64,000 nt of DNA from contig NZ_JAMXMV010000028.1 in NCBI RefSeq assembly GCF_024055715.1, positions 18,531-82,530 of the forward strand, given 5' to 3'. The notes beneath the pieces were generated by a model. That model had not been told where the DNA came from and ran no database searches. It saw only the letters and a program-made list of their open reading frames with translations. The DNA comes from Actinoallomurus soli (GTDB lineage: Bacteria > Actinomycetota > Actinomycetes > Streptosporangiales > Streptosporangiaceae). Position numbers and translations under genes: made by a program. How positions within the stretch are numbered: the first letter of the stretch is position 1; the number at the start of each line of letters is the position of its first letter. This document shows, one piece after another, positions 17,601-25,884 of the stretch.

Positions 17601-18797
17601 ATGAACAGACGGTGGTCGATCCTCGGGATCGGGTTGTTCGCCATGATCGCCGGGTGCGCGTACCAGTACGGCCTCCCGTATCTCATCCCCGCCCTGCGCG
17701 CCGACGCCGGTCTCTCCCTCGGCCAGGCCGCGACGCTGATCTCCTGCCCGGTCGCCGGCCTCCTCGTCTCGCTCGCGCTGTGGGGCGTGGCCGCCGACCG
17801 CTGGGGTGAGCGGATCATCCTCGCCACCGGCCTCACGATCGCCGGCGCCGCGCTGCTGGCCGCCGCCACCGTGCGCGACCCGGTGGCGCTCGGCGTCTGT
17901 TTCCTCCTCGCCGGAGCGGGCGGGGCGTCCATCCACGCGGCCAGCGGGCGGCTCATCCTCGGCTGGTTCGCCGCCCACGAGCGCGGCCTGGCCATGGGCG
18001 TACGCCAGACCGGGCAGCCGCTCGGCGTCGGGCTGGCGGCCGTCGTCCTGCCGCCCCTCGCGGCCGGCGCGGGCCTCGCGGGCGGCCTGGTCTTCCTGGC
18101 CTGCTGCTGCTTCGCCGCCGCGCTGCTGGTGGCCGTGCTCGTCCGCGACCCGGCCCGTACGGAGGGCGACGAGCCCCACGGCGGCCGCTCGCCGTACCGC
18201 ACGTCCGTCCTGTGGCGGATCCATGCGGCGAGCGCGCTGCTCGTCGTCCCGCAGTTCACGGTGTCCGCGTTCGCGCTCGTCTACCTCGTCGACGCGCAGG
18301 GCTGGAACGCCGGGACCGCCGGCCGGCTGCTGGCGGCCGCGCAGATCGGCGGAGCCACGGCCCGCCTGATCGTCGGCCACTGGTCCGATCGGGCCGGCAG
18401 CAGGCTGCGCCCGATGCGCCTCCTGGCGCTGGGCATCGGCGTCGTGATGCTGGCCCTGGCCGTCGGTGCGCTGGCGGGCTGGAGTGCCGCCACCGTGATC
18501 CTCGTCGTCGCGTCGGTGATCACCGTGACTCCGAACGGCCTGGCCTTCACGGCGGTCGCGGAGTACGCGGGACGGGCCTGGGCCGGGCGGGCGCTCGGCT
18601 TCCAGAACACCGGCCAGAACCTCCTCGCCGCGGCGACCCCGCCCGTGCTCGGCTCCCTCATCAGCGGGTCGGACTACGGAACGGCCTTCGCGATCGCGGT
18701 GGCGTTCCCCGTCGTCGCGGGCCTGCTGCTCCCCGTACGGGCCGAGCGGGCACAGGCACGTACGGCCGCCTCGACGGCGACCGGCGCGCGGTCGTGA
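17601..18797 (+). CDS. Major facilitator superfamily transporter
   Basis: 398 aa with about twelve hydrophobic helices. The loop-2/3 region ALWGVAADRWGERIILATGL is the MFS motif A variant (G-x-x-x-D-R-x-G-x-R), and VRQTGQPLGVGLAAVVLPPL is the typical helix-5 glycine-rich segment. Family members of this form (opposing nitrate/cyanate or drug transporters) cannot be told apart here; substrate unknown. There is no Shine-Dalgarno, and the start is immediately downstream of a -10 hexamer. The gene is convergent with the globin gene, the two stops being one base apart. Confidence 0.85.
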   Translation: MNRRWSILGIGLFAMIAGCAYQYGLPYLIPALRADAGLSLGQAATLISCPVAGLLVSLALWGVAADRWGERIILATGLTIAGAALLAAATVRDPVALGVCFLLAGAGGASIHAASGRLILGWFAAHERGLAMGVRQTGQPLGVGLAAVVLPPLAAGAGLAGGLVFLACCCFAAALLVAVLVRDPARTEGDEPHGGRSPYRTSVLWRIHAASALLVVPQFTVSAFALVYLVDAQGWNAGTAGRLLAAAQIGGATARLIVGHWSDRAGSRLRPMRLLALGIGVVMLALAVGALAGWSAATVILVVASVITVTPNGLAFTAVAEYAGRAWAGRALGFQNTGQNLLAAATPPVLGSLISGSDYGTAFAIAVAFPVVAGLLLPVRAERAQARTAASTATGARS

Positions 18798-18798
18798 G

Positions 18799-19182
18799 TC
18801 AGCCGGGCGCGTTGATCAGGCTGTTCGCGGCCATCACGAGGTAGTCCCAGAGCATCGTCTCCAGCGGCTCGGGGAGCTCCAGCTCGTCGATGGCGTCGCG
18901 CATGTGGCCGAGCCAGGCGTCGCGCTCGGCCTGGCCGATCCGGAACGGCACGTGCCGCATGCGCAGCCGGGGATGGCCGCGCCGCTCGCCGTACGTCCGC
19001 GGGCCGCCCCAGTACTGCATCAGGAAGAGCCGGAGTCGCTCCTCGGCCGGCCCGAGATCCTCCTCGGGATACAGCGGGCGCAGAAGGGGGTCCGCGGCCA
19101 CCCCTTGGTAGAACCGGTGCACCAGGCGGCGGAAGGTCTCCTCGCCGCCGACCGCTTCGTAGAAAGTGACCTCTTGTGTCAT
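18799..19182 (-). CDS. glbO: Truncated haemoglobin, group II (trHbO/GlbO)
   Basis: 127 aa 2-on-2 globin. [22 protein letters not shown] is the group II CD-E signature. The likely proximal haem ligand is His77, with the group II-specific Trp90 at G8 and Tyr25 at B10. In mycobacteria GlbO binds O2 and peroxide and associates with membranes. ATG at 19182. The upstream mscS gene on the same strand ends 12 bp before it, so the two form an operon with mscS first. Confidence 0.92.
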   Translation of the reverse strand: MTQEVTFYEAVGGEETFRRLVHRFYQGVAADPLLRPLYPEEDLGPAEERLRLFLMQYWGGPRTYGERRGHPRLRMRHVPFRIGQAERDAWLGHMRDAIDELELPEPLETMLWDYLVMAANSLINAPG

Positions 19183-19194
19183 GACCGCCCCAGC

Positions 19195-20235
19195 CTACGC
19201 GGCCGGAGTGTCCTCCTTGAACGGTGCGATCGGGACGCCGGCCGAGTCGAATGTCTTCTTGACGCGTTCGCGCAGTTCCCGTGCGGTGTCGCCCTGCTGG
19301 CCCGGAGCCGTCTTGCAGACGACGCGGACGATGACCGCCTCGCCGGACAGCGCCTGAACGCCCCAGACGGTCGGGTCCTCCAGGATGATCTCGTCCCACG
19401 GCGGCTCGGCCGCCAGGGCCGAGGCGGTCTCGCTCAGGAGCGTACGGACCTTGTCCAGGTCGGCGTCGTACTCGACCGGGACGTCGAGGACGACGCGGGA
19501 CCAGTTCTGGGACTCGTTGCCGACCCGCTTGATCTCCCCGTTCGGGACGTACCAGACGACGCCGTCGGCGTCGCGCAGGCGGGTCGTGCGCAGGGTGACC
19601 GCCTCGACCGTGCCCTTGGCGGTGCCGACGTCGATCACGTCGCCGACGCCGTACTGATCCTCCAGCAGCATGAACATGCCGGTGAGGAAGTCCTTGACGA
19701 GGTTCTGCGCGCCGAAGGCCACGGCGACGCCGATGATGCTGGCGCTGGCCAGGAACGGCGTGAGGTTGAGCCCGAGGTACCCCAGCACGGTGAGCGTCGC
19801 CGCGCCCAGGATGATCACCGAGGCGATGCTGCGCAGCACCGACCCCATCGTCTCGGCCCGCTGGCGGCGCCGCTCGCTGACCAGCACGGGGCTGCCGTCG
19901 AAGATCGTGCGGGTCTTCTCGCGGAGCCGCTCGGGCATCGTGCCCTCGGCCATCCGCATCGTGATCTTGGTGATCAGCTTGTGCGTGAGGCGGCGCAGGA
20001 CGTACGCGATCACGATCGTGAGGATCAGCTTCACGGTCCAGGTGATCGGGCTGCTGCCGTCGAGCCAGACGTGGTACCAGTAGGTCAGATCGCCGTTGTG
20101 CGTGAGGTTCCAGGTGAGCTGGCAACCCTTGGTGATGTGCTCGGAGATCGAGTTCGGGTCGGTCTTGCAGGCGTCTTTGAGCGACGTCTTCCCGCTCACG
20201 GACGGCAGGACCGACATCGCAAGACGCGCGAACAC
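19195..20235 (-). CDS. Small-conductance mechanosensitive channel, MscS family
   Basis: 346 aa. Membrane helices are at ~65-82 (TWTVKLILTIVIAYVL), ~130-150 and ~155-185. The pore helix and following beta domain are the conserved ASASIIGVAVAFGAQNLVKDF ... FMLLEDQYGVGDVIDV ... WYVPNGEIKRVGNES, the hallmark of MscS. GTG 20235 is preceded on its strand by GGGAGGAAG. The N-terminal 50 residues contain two cysteines (DACKTD, KGCQLTW) on the expected outer side, which could form a disulphide. It protects against hypo-osmotic shock and is the first gene of the unit with glbO. Confidence 0.9.
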   Translation of the reverse strand: MFARLAMSVLPSVSGKTSLKDACKTDPNSISEHITKGCQLTWNLTHNGDLTYWYHVWLDGSSPITWTVKLILTIVIAYVLRRLTHKLITKITMRMAEGTMPERLREKTRTIFDGSPVLVSERRRQRAETMGSVLRSIASVIILGAATLTVLGYLGLNLTPFLASASIIGVAVAFGAQNLVKDFLTGMFMLLEDQYGVGDVIDVGTAKGTVEAVTLRTTRLRDADGVVWYVPNGEIKRVGNESQNWSRVVLDVPVEYDADLDKVRTLLSETASALAAEPPWDEIILEDPTVWGVQALSGEAVIVRVVCKTAPGQQGDTARELRERVKKTFDSAGVPIAPFKEDTPAA

Positions 20236-20360
20236 GAGACTTCCTCCCGGGTGGTCCCCGTGCTGGGCGACCGCGTTGGACCGGCGAACCTACGGGATGG
20301 ATCGTAGGCGACGCCGGGACGTTCCCGGTGCCATCCGGCGGGCGCGCGCCGGGAGTTGGG

Positions 20361-20408
20361 CCCCGCGGAGCCGGTCGGTCCGCGCCACTGGCAACAGGCT
20401 CCGCGGGG
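20361..20408. terminator. Long-loop inverted repeat
   Basis: 12-bp perfect stem (ccccgcggagcc / ggctccgcgggg) with a 24-base loop in the gap between mscS and the small XRE partner gene. It may terminate leftward transcription of the latter. Confidence 0.45.
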
Positions 20409-20467
20409 TGATCTACAGGGCCTCGTCTCGGGTCACCGTCCGTAGCGGTGAAGAGTCGAGAGGGGCC

Positions 20468-20758
20468 CTAGGCGCCGTGCGCCTCCAGGACGCGGGCCAC
20501 CTTGACGGCGGCGCCGCAGGGGTCGTCGACCGCATGCATCGGCTCGCCCCAGGACCACCAGAAGTACCAGGAGCGCTGGTCGGGGGTGTCCGGCGCCGGC
20601 GCGCACGTGACGTTCTCCGACATGCTCGCGGCGTCCGGGTTGACGACCCGGCAGAACGCCGGGCCGGAACGGCTGCGGACCACGCGGGCCACCAGGCCGC
20701 GTTCGCCTAACTCCCGCACCAGTCCTTCGAGATATCCAAGTCGACGTTCGTCGAACAC
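20468..20758 (-). CDS. Small conserved actinobacterial protein, companion of XRE regulators
   Basis: 96 aa, no membrane segment. RVVNPDAASMSENVTCAP followed by WYFWWSWGEPMHAVDD and a helix ending VARVLEAHGA recalls the many small actinomycete proteins encoded beside XRE-type regulators (WxFWWSWGE motif). I recognise the pattern but know no biochemical role. The GTG at 20758 has GGGAGG about 10 bases upstream. It is divergent from the XRE regulator across a 306-bp AT-richer gap, so the two are probably controlled together. Confidence 0.7.
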   Translation of the reverse strand: MFDERRLGYLEGLVRELGERGLVARVVRSRSGPAFCRVVNPDAASMSENVTCAPAPDTPDQRSWYFWWSWGEPMHAVDDPCGAAVKVARVLEAHGA

Positions 20759-21064
20759 CGAGCGCGCCTCCCTCGCTCACACGATGAACTCACCTCGTTA
20801 CGCGGTGCGAGAATCGCAAGCCCTGGGGGAGCGGTCAAGGGACGTTCGCGGCGGCCGGGGACAAAGATCTGTCGACTCGGGTAGAGGTTCTTCAACTGGC
20901 GATGAAGCTTTTTCCGCTCCGGTATGGGGAGTGCGGCCGTATCAGGCGCCTTTCTGACTGATCTGGTTGGCGTATCGCGATGCCAGAGTTACGCTGCGTA
21001 CGCGAGATTTCATCTCCGTGGCCATGAGTTATCCGGTCGGCTCTTCCCCCCGAGGAGGCCGGGA
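20759..21064. other. Divergent regulatory gap between the small protein and the XRE regulator
   Basis: 306 bp with lower GC than the genes around it. It contains a well-formed rightward promoter (20967-20995). No coding sequence believed. Confidence 0.6.
20967..20995 (+). promoter_or_regulatory. Promoter of the XRE regulator gene
   Basis: TTGGCG (20967-20972), a 17-bp spacer and TACGCT (20990-20995) form a good sigma-70-type promoter about 70 bp before the regulator start. Confidence 0.6.
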
Positions 21065-22729
21065 ATGACAGATCCCCCCGGAACAGAAGTAACAGATCCC
21101 CGTAAAAAGGATCCACCGCGCAAAGAGGCTGATACGGCACGTCGTATCCGCGCCCGAGGGCTGGCCCAGGGCCTCGCGCCACCGGACATCGCGCGGGAAA
21201 TTCACGATCAATGCGGACCGATCTTCGGAACCAGTCCGATCAAAGCCCAGCGACTCGCGCACGGCATCGCGTTGTCCGATGTCGTCGCCCAAGTCAGGGC
21301 GCTGTACGAGGTGGAGGGAAAACCACTCCCCAAGCTCGGTGAGACGCTGCTGTCGGCGTACGAGAGCGGTTACAAGCGCCCGGGCCCCGAATACCTGCAC
21401 TACCTCTGCAGCGTCTACCGCGTAGAACCCCCGGACCTCGGCTTCCAAGGGCCGTGCGTCTGCGGACATCGACACGAGCGCCCACCCGCCGGCACCCAGG
21501 AGACCGGCGCTCGCGAGCCCGACAGCGTGATCGGGCCGCGAGCCGTCGTCACGGGCGGCAGCGAATGGGCGACCAAATTCGACCGAACCTCCGGTCCGCA
21601 CCTCTCCCGGGTCCACTACCGCGCCGAAGACCCGGCGGACGGCACGGACGGAGACGAGGAGGACATAGTGCTTCGGCGAACTCTCCTGCAACTCCTGGCC
21701 GGAGCAGGCGTGGTGCTCGACGGCCAGATCCTGGGGGCGGTGGACGGCATCCGCCGCCGCATGGACGACACCCTGGTCAACGCCTCGGTGTCGCCGACCA
21801 TGCTCGACCAGTGGGAGGAGACCGTCCAGGGGTACGGACAGCAGTACATGTCCACCCCGCCGCTGCGGCTGCTCTGCGACGTCCTGCTGGACTTCAGCGA
21901 GGTCCGCCGCATGTGCGAGCAGCGGCAGCCGATCGAACTGCAGGAGCGCCTGTGCCGCATCGCGGCCCAGCTGTCCGGCCTGTCCGGCGTCATCATGATC
22001 GATCTCGGCGACCACCGGCTCTCCCGCTCGTTCTTCCGCACGGCGCGGACCGCCGCCGACGAGACCGGCGACCGGGCGCTCCGGGCCTGGGTGAGCGTGC
22101 GCGAGTCGCTGGTGCCGATGTACTACGGCGACCCTCGCGAGGCCCTGCACCTGGCACGCCGGGCGCAGGACCTGGCCGGCCGCGTGCCCAGCGTCGCCGG
22201 CGCCATGGCGCCGATCGTCGAGGCCCGTGCCCTCGGCATGCTCGTCAAGCGGGGCCGTAACGAGGCGGTCCCCAGCGCCAAGCGCGCGCTCGCCCGCGGC
22301 CAGACGGTCTTCTCCCAGCTCGGGAAGGACCAGGTGAAGGACACCGCCTTCGGCTACACCGAGCGCCAACTGGCCTTCCACATGGGCGACACCTACACCA
22401 ACCTCGGCGACCACGGGAACGCCGACGAGACGCTCCGCAAGGCGCTGACCCTCTACCCCGCGACCGAGGAGCTCGACCGCACGCTGATCTGGCTCGACCG
22501 GGCGTCGTGCCGGCTCCAGGAAGGAGAGCCCGAAGAGGCGCTGCGCACCGCCAAGGAGACCATCCTCGCGGTGTCCGCCGCGCACCGGACCGACATCGTC
22601 ATCCACCGGGCCCGTCAGCTCGCCAGCGCGGTCGTCTCCCAGTACGGAGACATCCGGGCGGCCCAGGAGTTCCGCGACGCGCTCGCCGGTCCTCCGGCCA
22701 CGGCGGGCATCACCCGAAAGCAGGCCTGA
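21065..22729 (+). CDS. XRE-family regulator with C-terminal TPR-like region
   Basis: 554 aa. Residues ~40-140 hold a helix-turn-helix of the XRE type (KAQRLAHGIALSDVVAQVRALYE, then a second helix pair ending LSAYESGYKRP and a YLHYLCSVYRVEPPDL tail). A short CVCGHRHERPPAG region follows. The remainder (from ~200) is all helical with repeats of tetratricopeptide character (TERQLAFHMGDTYTNLGDHG, ADETLRKALTLYPATEEL, CRLQEGEPEEALRTAKE). Streptomycetes have many such regulators, often controlling development or a neighbouring small gene. The ATG follows GAGGAGG. The GNAT gene follows four bases after its stop. Confidence 0.82.
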   Translation: MTDPPGTEVTDPRKKDPPRKEADTARRIRARGLAQGLAPPDIAREIHDQCGPIFGTSPIKAQRLAHGIALSDVVAQVRALYEVEGKPLPKLGETLLSAYESGYKRPGPEYLHYLCSVYRVEPPDLGFQGPCVCGHRHERPPAGTQETGAREPDSVIGPRAVVTGGSEWATKFDRTSGPHLSRVHYRAEDPADGTDGDEEDIVLRRTLLQLLAGAGVVLDGQILGAVDGIRRRMDDTLVNASVSPTMLDQWEETVQGYGQQYMSTPPLRLLCDVLLDFSEVRRMCEQRQPIELQERLCRIAAQLSGLSGVIMIDLGDHRLSRSFFRTARTAADETGDRALRAWVSVRESLVPMYYGDPREALHLARRAQDLAGRVPSVAGAMAPIVEARALGMLVKRGRNEAVPSAKRALARGQTVFSQLGKDQVKDTAFGYTERQLAFHMGDTYTNLGDHGNADETLRKALTLYPATEELDRTLIWLDRASCRLQEGEPEEALRTAKETILAVSAAHRTDIVIHRARQLASAVVSQYGDIRAAQEFRDALAGPPATAGITRKQA

Positions 22730-22732
22730 CGG

Positions 22733-23308
22733 GTGGCCCGCCTGCCGGGAGGCATCTCGGCGAGCGTGCAGCGGCTGTCGTACGAGCCCCCCGAGTGGGA
22801 GTTCGCCGGCCTCCGGCTGCGGCGCTACACCGCCCGTGACCACCAGGCGGTGTTCGCCCTCCACCAGGAGTGCCTGTTCCGGGTGGGGGTGCGCCCGGGC
22901 GACGGCGTGTACTACGACGACGACTTCGCGCGCATCGACGAGATCTACCTCCGGGACCGAGGGGAGTTCCTCGTCGGAGAGGTGCGGGGCGAGGTGGCGG
23001 CGCTCGGCGGGCTGCGGCGCGTCGACGACGTCACCGCCGAGATGGTGCGCCTGCGGGTCCGGCCGGACCTGCAGGGCCGGGGCTACGGCAGGGTGCTCGT
23101 CACCGTGCTGCAGCAGCGCGCGGCCGAGCTCGGCTACCGCGTGCTCCGGGCCGACACGACGGTACGCCAGCGCGCTGCGCTCGCGCTGTACCGCGCGTTC
23201 GCCTGGCGGGAGGTCGACCGCAAGGTCACCGGCGGCACCGTCACCGTCTACCTCGAGAAACACCTGGACGGCGACACCCTGCGCGGACGCGCGGGCCCGG
23301 AGGGGTGA
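22733..23308 (+). CDS. GNAT-family N-acetyltransferase
   Basis: 191 aa. The acetyl-CoA binding core is clear: VGEVRGEVAALGGLRRV, MVRLRVRPDLQGRGYGRVLVTVLQQRA (motif A, Q/RxxGxG/A) and LGYRVLRADTTVRQ followed by ALALYRAFAWREV. The GTG at 22733 is coupled to the XRE regulator stop. Substrate unknown. Cotranscription with the regulator suggests it acts in the same response. Confidence 0.85.
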   Translation: MARLPGGISASVQRLSYEPPEWEFAGLRLRRYTARDHQAVFALHQECLFRVGVRPGDGVYYDDDFARIDEIYLRDRGEFLVGEVRGEVAALGGLRRVDDVTAEMVRLRVRPDLQGRGYGRVLVTVLQQRAAELGYRVLRADTTVRQRAALALYRAFAWREVDRKVTGGTVTVYLEKHLDGDTLRGRAGPEG

Positions 23309-23640
23309 GCGCCGCGTACGGGCGGTGCCCTGGCGGGGGGAAGCCGCCCGTACGCGGTGTCCGCCGGCCACGGCACGAGGCCGCCCAAGTGATCCGGGGA
23401 CGCCGGAATGATCCGGGACCGTCCAGGTGATCGAGGGTCGTCGGCCGCGCCACGGGTCGCTCAGGCGATCCGGGGCCGCCGGCCGTGCCGGGGCCGTGCG
23501 GCGTTGACGACTTCGAGCCCGTGTCCGCGCGGCGGACATCCGGCTCGGAGAAGGGGGCCGTGAGAGGCGGCGGTGCCACCCCGCCGCCGCTCACGTCAAG
23601 ACCGGTGCGCCCTGCCTCATCCGCCGGCGCCGCTCCGCAG
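23309..23640. other. Gap with no recognisable gene
   Basis: 332 bp, GC-rich. It contains several degenerate direct repeats of the phrase gatccggg/gatcgaggg (about 23391-23475), but no frame with family-like sequence. Confidence 0.5.
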
Positions 23641-24000
23641 GTAGGCGAGGACCCGGTCGTCAACGCGGTGGTGATCGCCGGTGCTGAGCGCGCGGAGGAG
23701 TTCGCCGTCGTGCGGCTCACCGGCATGAGCCGGCCGCAGGTCGTGCGGATGGCACTGATCGAGGCGTCGGCGGTGACCGCGATCGGCGTGTTCCTCGGCC
23801 TGCTCGTGGCCGCGGGCGCGCTGGCCGGGCTCGGCACCGCGTCCGCACGGGCCGCCGGCCGTCCGCTCGTCGCGGTGCCGTGGGAACTGCTGGGCCTGCT
23901 GGTGCCCGGCGCGTTCATCGTGACCGGCGCGGCGAGCGCCTGGAGCACGCTGTCGGCGACTCGCACCTCACCGATGGCACTCGCCGCCGCACGAGAGTGA
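23641..24000 (+). pseudogene. 3' remnant of an FtsX/MacB-type ABC permease
   Basis: The frame encodes NAVVIAGAERAEEFAVVRLTG, then SRPQVVRMALIEASAVTAIGVFLGLL and a last membrane helix, ending SATRTSPMALAAARE. This is the C-terminal FtsX domain of a large efflux permease (these proteins are typically 400-850 aa). The first part, including the other membrane helices and the start, is missing: upstream of ~23641 the frame turns into Pro/Ala-rich non-homologous sequence, and no ATPase partner is nearby. I see no ribosome site for an independent start. Treat as a decayed gene. Confidence 0.7.
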
Positions 24001-24076
24001 CGAGGGCCGTATGGCGACCGGCCCGGGCGGTCGGCTCGGCGCCGAGGAGGATCCGCAGGACCCGCCGCGCTCGGGC

Positions 24077-24277
24077 TCAGCCGCAGCAGCCGCCTCCGCA
24101 GCAGCCACCGCCGCTGGGCGGGGCCGCGGCGCCGCCGGTGACCGCCACCGTGGACAGCAGCTTCACCGTGTCGTCGTGGCCGTCGGGGCACGCGGCCGGG
24201 GCGGACGCCTCGGCCATCGGGCGGGACACCTCGAACGTCGCGCCACAGACGCGGCAGCGGTAGTCGTAACGTGGCAC
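24077..24277 (-). CDS. FmdB-family zinc-ribbon protein
   Basis: 66 aa. PRYDYRCRVCGATFEVSRPM carries the first CxxC, and the second metal site is the unusual single Cys before PDGHDD (AACPDGH). The C-terminal tail GGGCCGGGCCG is cysteine-rich. Members are small regulatory or metal-binding proteins of uncertain role. The GTG at 24277 gives the common FmdB start; a GTG two codons upstream (24283) is equally possible. It lies 60 bp after the HNH endonuclease gene on the same strand. Confidence 0.85.
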   Translation of the reverse strand: MPRYDYRCRVCGATFEVSRPMAEASAPAACPDGHDDTVKLLSTVAVTGGAAAPPSGGGCCGGGCCG

Positions 24278-24336
24278 GGCCACAGCGTACGACGTGACCG
24301 CTGCGTCCGTCATGCCCCGTCCGCCGCTCGGAGCGA

Positions 24337-24846
24337 TCAGGCCGCGGGTTCGGAGACGTAGGGCGCCCACTGAGGGTCGCCGTCGTTGATCAGGCCGATC
24401 AGCCGCCAGTGCGCCCCGCGCGGAACGGACGGGACGAAACGCAGCTTCCAGCCGATTTCTTCAAGGAGCTTGTCGGCCTTGCGATGGTTGCAAGGCATGC
24501 AGGAGGCGACGCAGTTCTCCCAGATGTGCATGCCGCCGCGACTGCGCGGGATGACGTGGTCGATCGTCTCCGCGCGAAGGCCGCAGTAGGCGCACCGGAA
24601 GTTGTCGCGCCGCATGAGCGCCGCCCGGGTGAGCGGCACCCGTTGTCGGTACGGGATCCGGACGTAGCGCAGCAGCCGGATCACCGATGGCATCTCGACC
24701 ACGACGGAGGCGGAATGCAGCCGGGCCCCGGACGCGTCGTGGTGGACGATCTCCGCCTTCTCCCGCAGGACCAGGCAGACGGCACGCCGCATCGGGAGGG
24801 TGGTCAGGGGCTCGTATGTCGCGTTGAGCAGGAGGACCTGTCTCAT
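24337..24846 (-). CDS. HNH endonuclease family protein
   Basis: 169 aa, common in actinobacteria as a chromosomal single copy. The HNH motif sits at ~95-140: RCAYCGLRAETIDHVIPRSRGG (zinc Cys pair, then the DHV catalytic His), WENCVASCMPCNHRKADKL (second Cys pair, Asn, final His). N-terminal VLLLNATYEPLTTLPMRRAVCLVL is also conserved in the group. No phage or restriction genes adjoin it, and its substrate is unknown. ATG 24846; precedes fmdB in the same direction. Confidence 0.88.
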   Translation of the reverse strand: MRQVLLLNATYEPLTTLPMRRAVCLVLREKAEIVHHDASGARLHSASVVVEMPSVIRLLRYVRIPYRQRVPLTRAALMRRDNFRCAYCGLRAETIDHVIPRSRGGMHIWENCVASCMPCNHRKADKLLEEIGWKLRFVPSVPRGAHWRLIGLINDGDPQWAPYVSEPAA

Positions 24847-25079
24847 CAGACGGCCCCTGTGTCGCAGGTGCCGGCCGCCTCCCGGGCCGCGCTCCAGCGC
24901 GCCTCCGCATGAGGCTCGTCGATCGTTCTCACCAGCGCACCCGCCACGAGGACCTCCTCACGGACGATACCCGAGTTGCAATCAGTGTGGCTGTTGAGAT
25001 GCCGATTTCGCTACCCCATGAATCGGGGTAATCGCTGGAAGCGCGCCCGGAAGGCGGCTCATGTGGTAGAGCGGTCGGC

Positions 25080-25769
25080 TCAGTGGCCCGGGTGGTGGTT
25101 CCCCTCGGCGCCGGTGTCCGCGGCGGTCGGCCGGTCGCGCCACGTCATCTTCGCGTCGACGCGCAGCGGGCCGCCCTTGAGGCTGCCCGAGGTCTTGATC
25201 CAGCCGGCGCGCCTGTCACCGGCGCCGATCGTGTCGTACCGGCACACGACCGTCTCGCGGTCCGACGCGCAGGGCTTCGAGAGCCCGAGGATCTTGTGGC
25301 CGGAGGTGACCTTCTGGGTCGCGACGACGTCGTCGGCGGTGCCGGCCCCCTCGTTCACGAGCGTCCAGCGCCAGAGGACGCCGGAGTCCCCGGCGGCCTC
25401 GGGCCGGTCGAACACGAGGTGCAGCTCCGCCCCCTTCGCCCAGTGCTCGTTCCCCGCCTCCCGAGAGTGCCGTGATCCCTCCTGCGACGGCCGGGCCGTC
25501 TGGGACGGCGAGCGCGGCGGCTGCGCCGAACGCGACGGCGACTGGGACGGCGACGGTGACGGCTGCGCCGTGTGTCCCGGGTGCGCCGGGCCCCCGTGCT
25601 GCTGCGGAGCCGGGCGCGGCGGCTGCGGTGTGCGCGCGTGCGCGGGCCCACCGGCCAGGACCGTGGCGGCGAGGCCGGCCGCGGCCAGCCCCGGGACCGC
25701 GACCAGCGCCGTACGGCGGCGCCCGCCTCTTCGTGCGGCCGGTCTGTACGGGCCGTGCGTGTCTTCCAT
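25080..25769 (-). CDS. Secreted Pro/Ser-rich protein with CARDB/DUF11-like domain
   Basis: 229 aa. A basic N-terminus and hydrophobic helix (TALVAVPGLAAAGLAATVLA) form a signal peptide with likely cleavage after AHA. Residues ~45-105 are low-complexity Pro/Ser/Gln with PSPSQSPSRS-like repeats, a cell-wall-spanning linker. The C-terminal ~120 residues (ELHLVFDRPEAAGDSGVLWR, TLVNEGAGTADDVVATQ, VVCRYDTIGAGDRRAG) have the beta-sandwich pattern of DUF11/CARDB domains. The ATG at 25769 follows GGGGGGAA. No sortase signal or catalytic motif. It is divergent from the prolyl oligopeptidase gene. Function unknown, surface location likely. Confidence 0.7.
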   Translation of the reverse strand: MEDTHGPYRPAARRGGRRRTALVAVPGLAAAGLAATVLAGGPAHARTPQPPRPAPQQHGGPAHPGHTAQPSPSPSQSPSRSAQPPRSPSQTARPSQEGSRHSREAGNEHWAKGAELHLVFDRPEAAGDSGVLWRWTLVNEGAGTADDVVATQKVTSGHKILGLSKPCASDRETVVCRYDTIGAGDRRAGWIKTSGSLKGGPLRVDAKMTWRDRPTAADTGAEGNHHPGH

Positions 25770-25871
25770 TGTTCCCCCCGATCGACGTGGAAAGACGCGC
25801 CCCACATCTTTCTCGGTACGGCGACCGGGGGGAAAGCGCCACGCCACGCACGGGCCGCTCCGGCGACCTCG

Positions 25872-25877
25872 TAAAGT
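25872..25877 (+). promoter_or_regulatory. -10 hexamer for a leaderless prolyl oligopeptidase transcript
   Basis: TAAAGT ends seven bases before the ATG at 25885, with no ribosome binding site between. Confidence 0.45.
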
Positions 25878-25884
25878 GCGACTC

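Noticed and set aside
25048..25110. tRNA-like D-arm (ggctcatgtggtagagc)
   Set aside because: No pairing acceptor stem, anticodon arm or T-loop consensus follows; it overlaps the end of the secreted-protein gene.
24976..25884. Upstream extension of the prolyl oligopeptidase frame
   Set aside because: The stretch is the antisense of the secreted protein gene and the family N-terminus starts at 25885.
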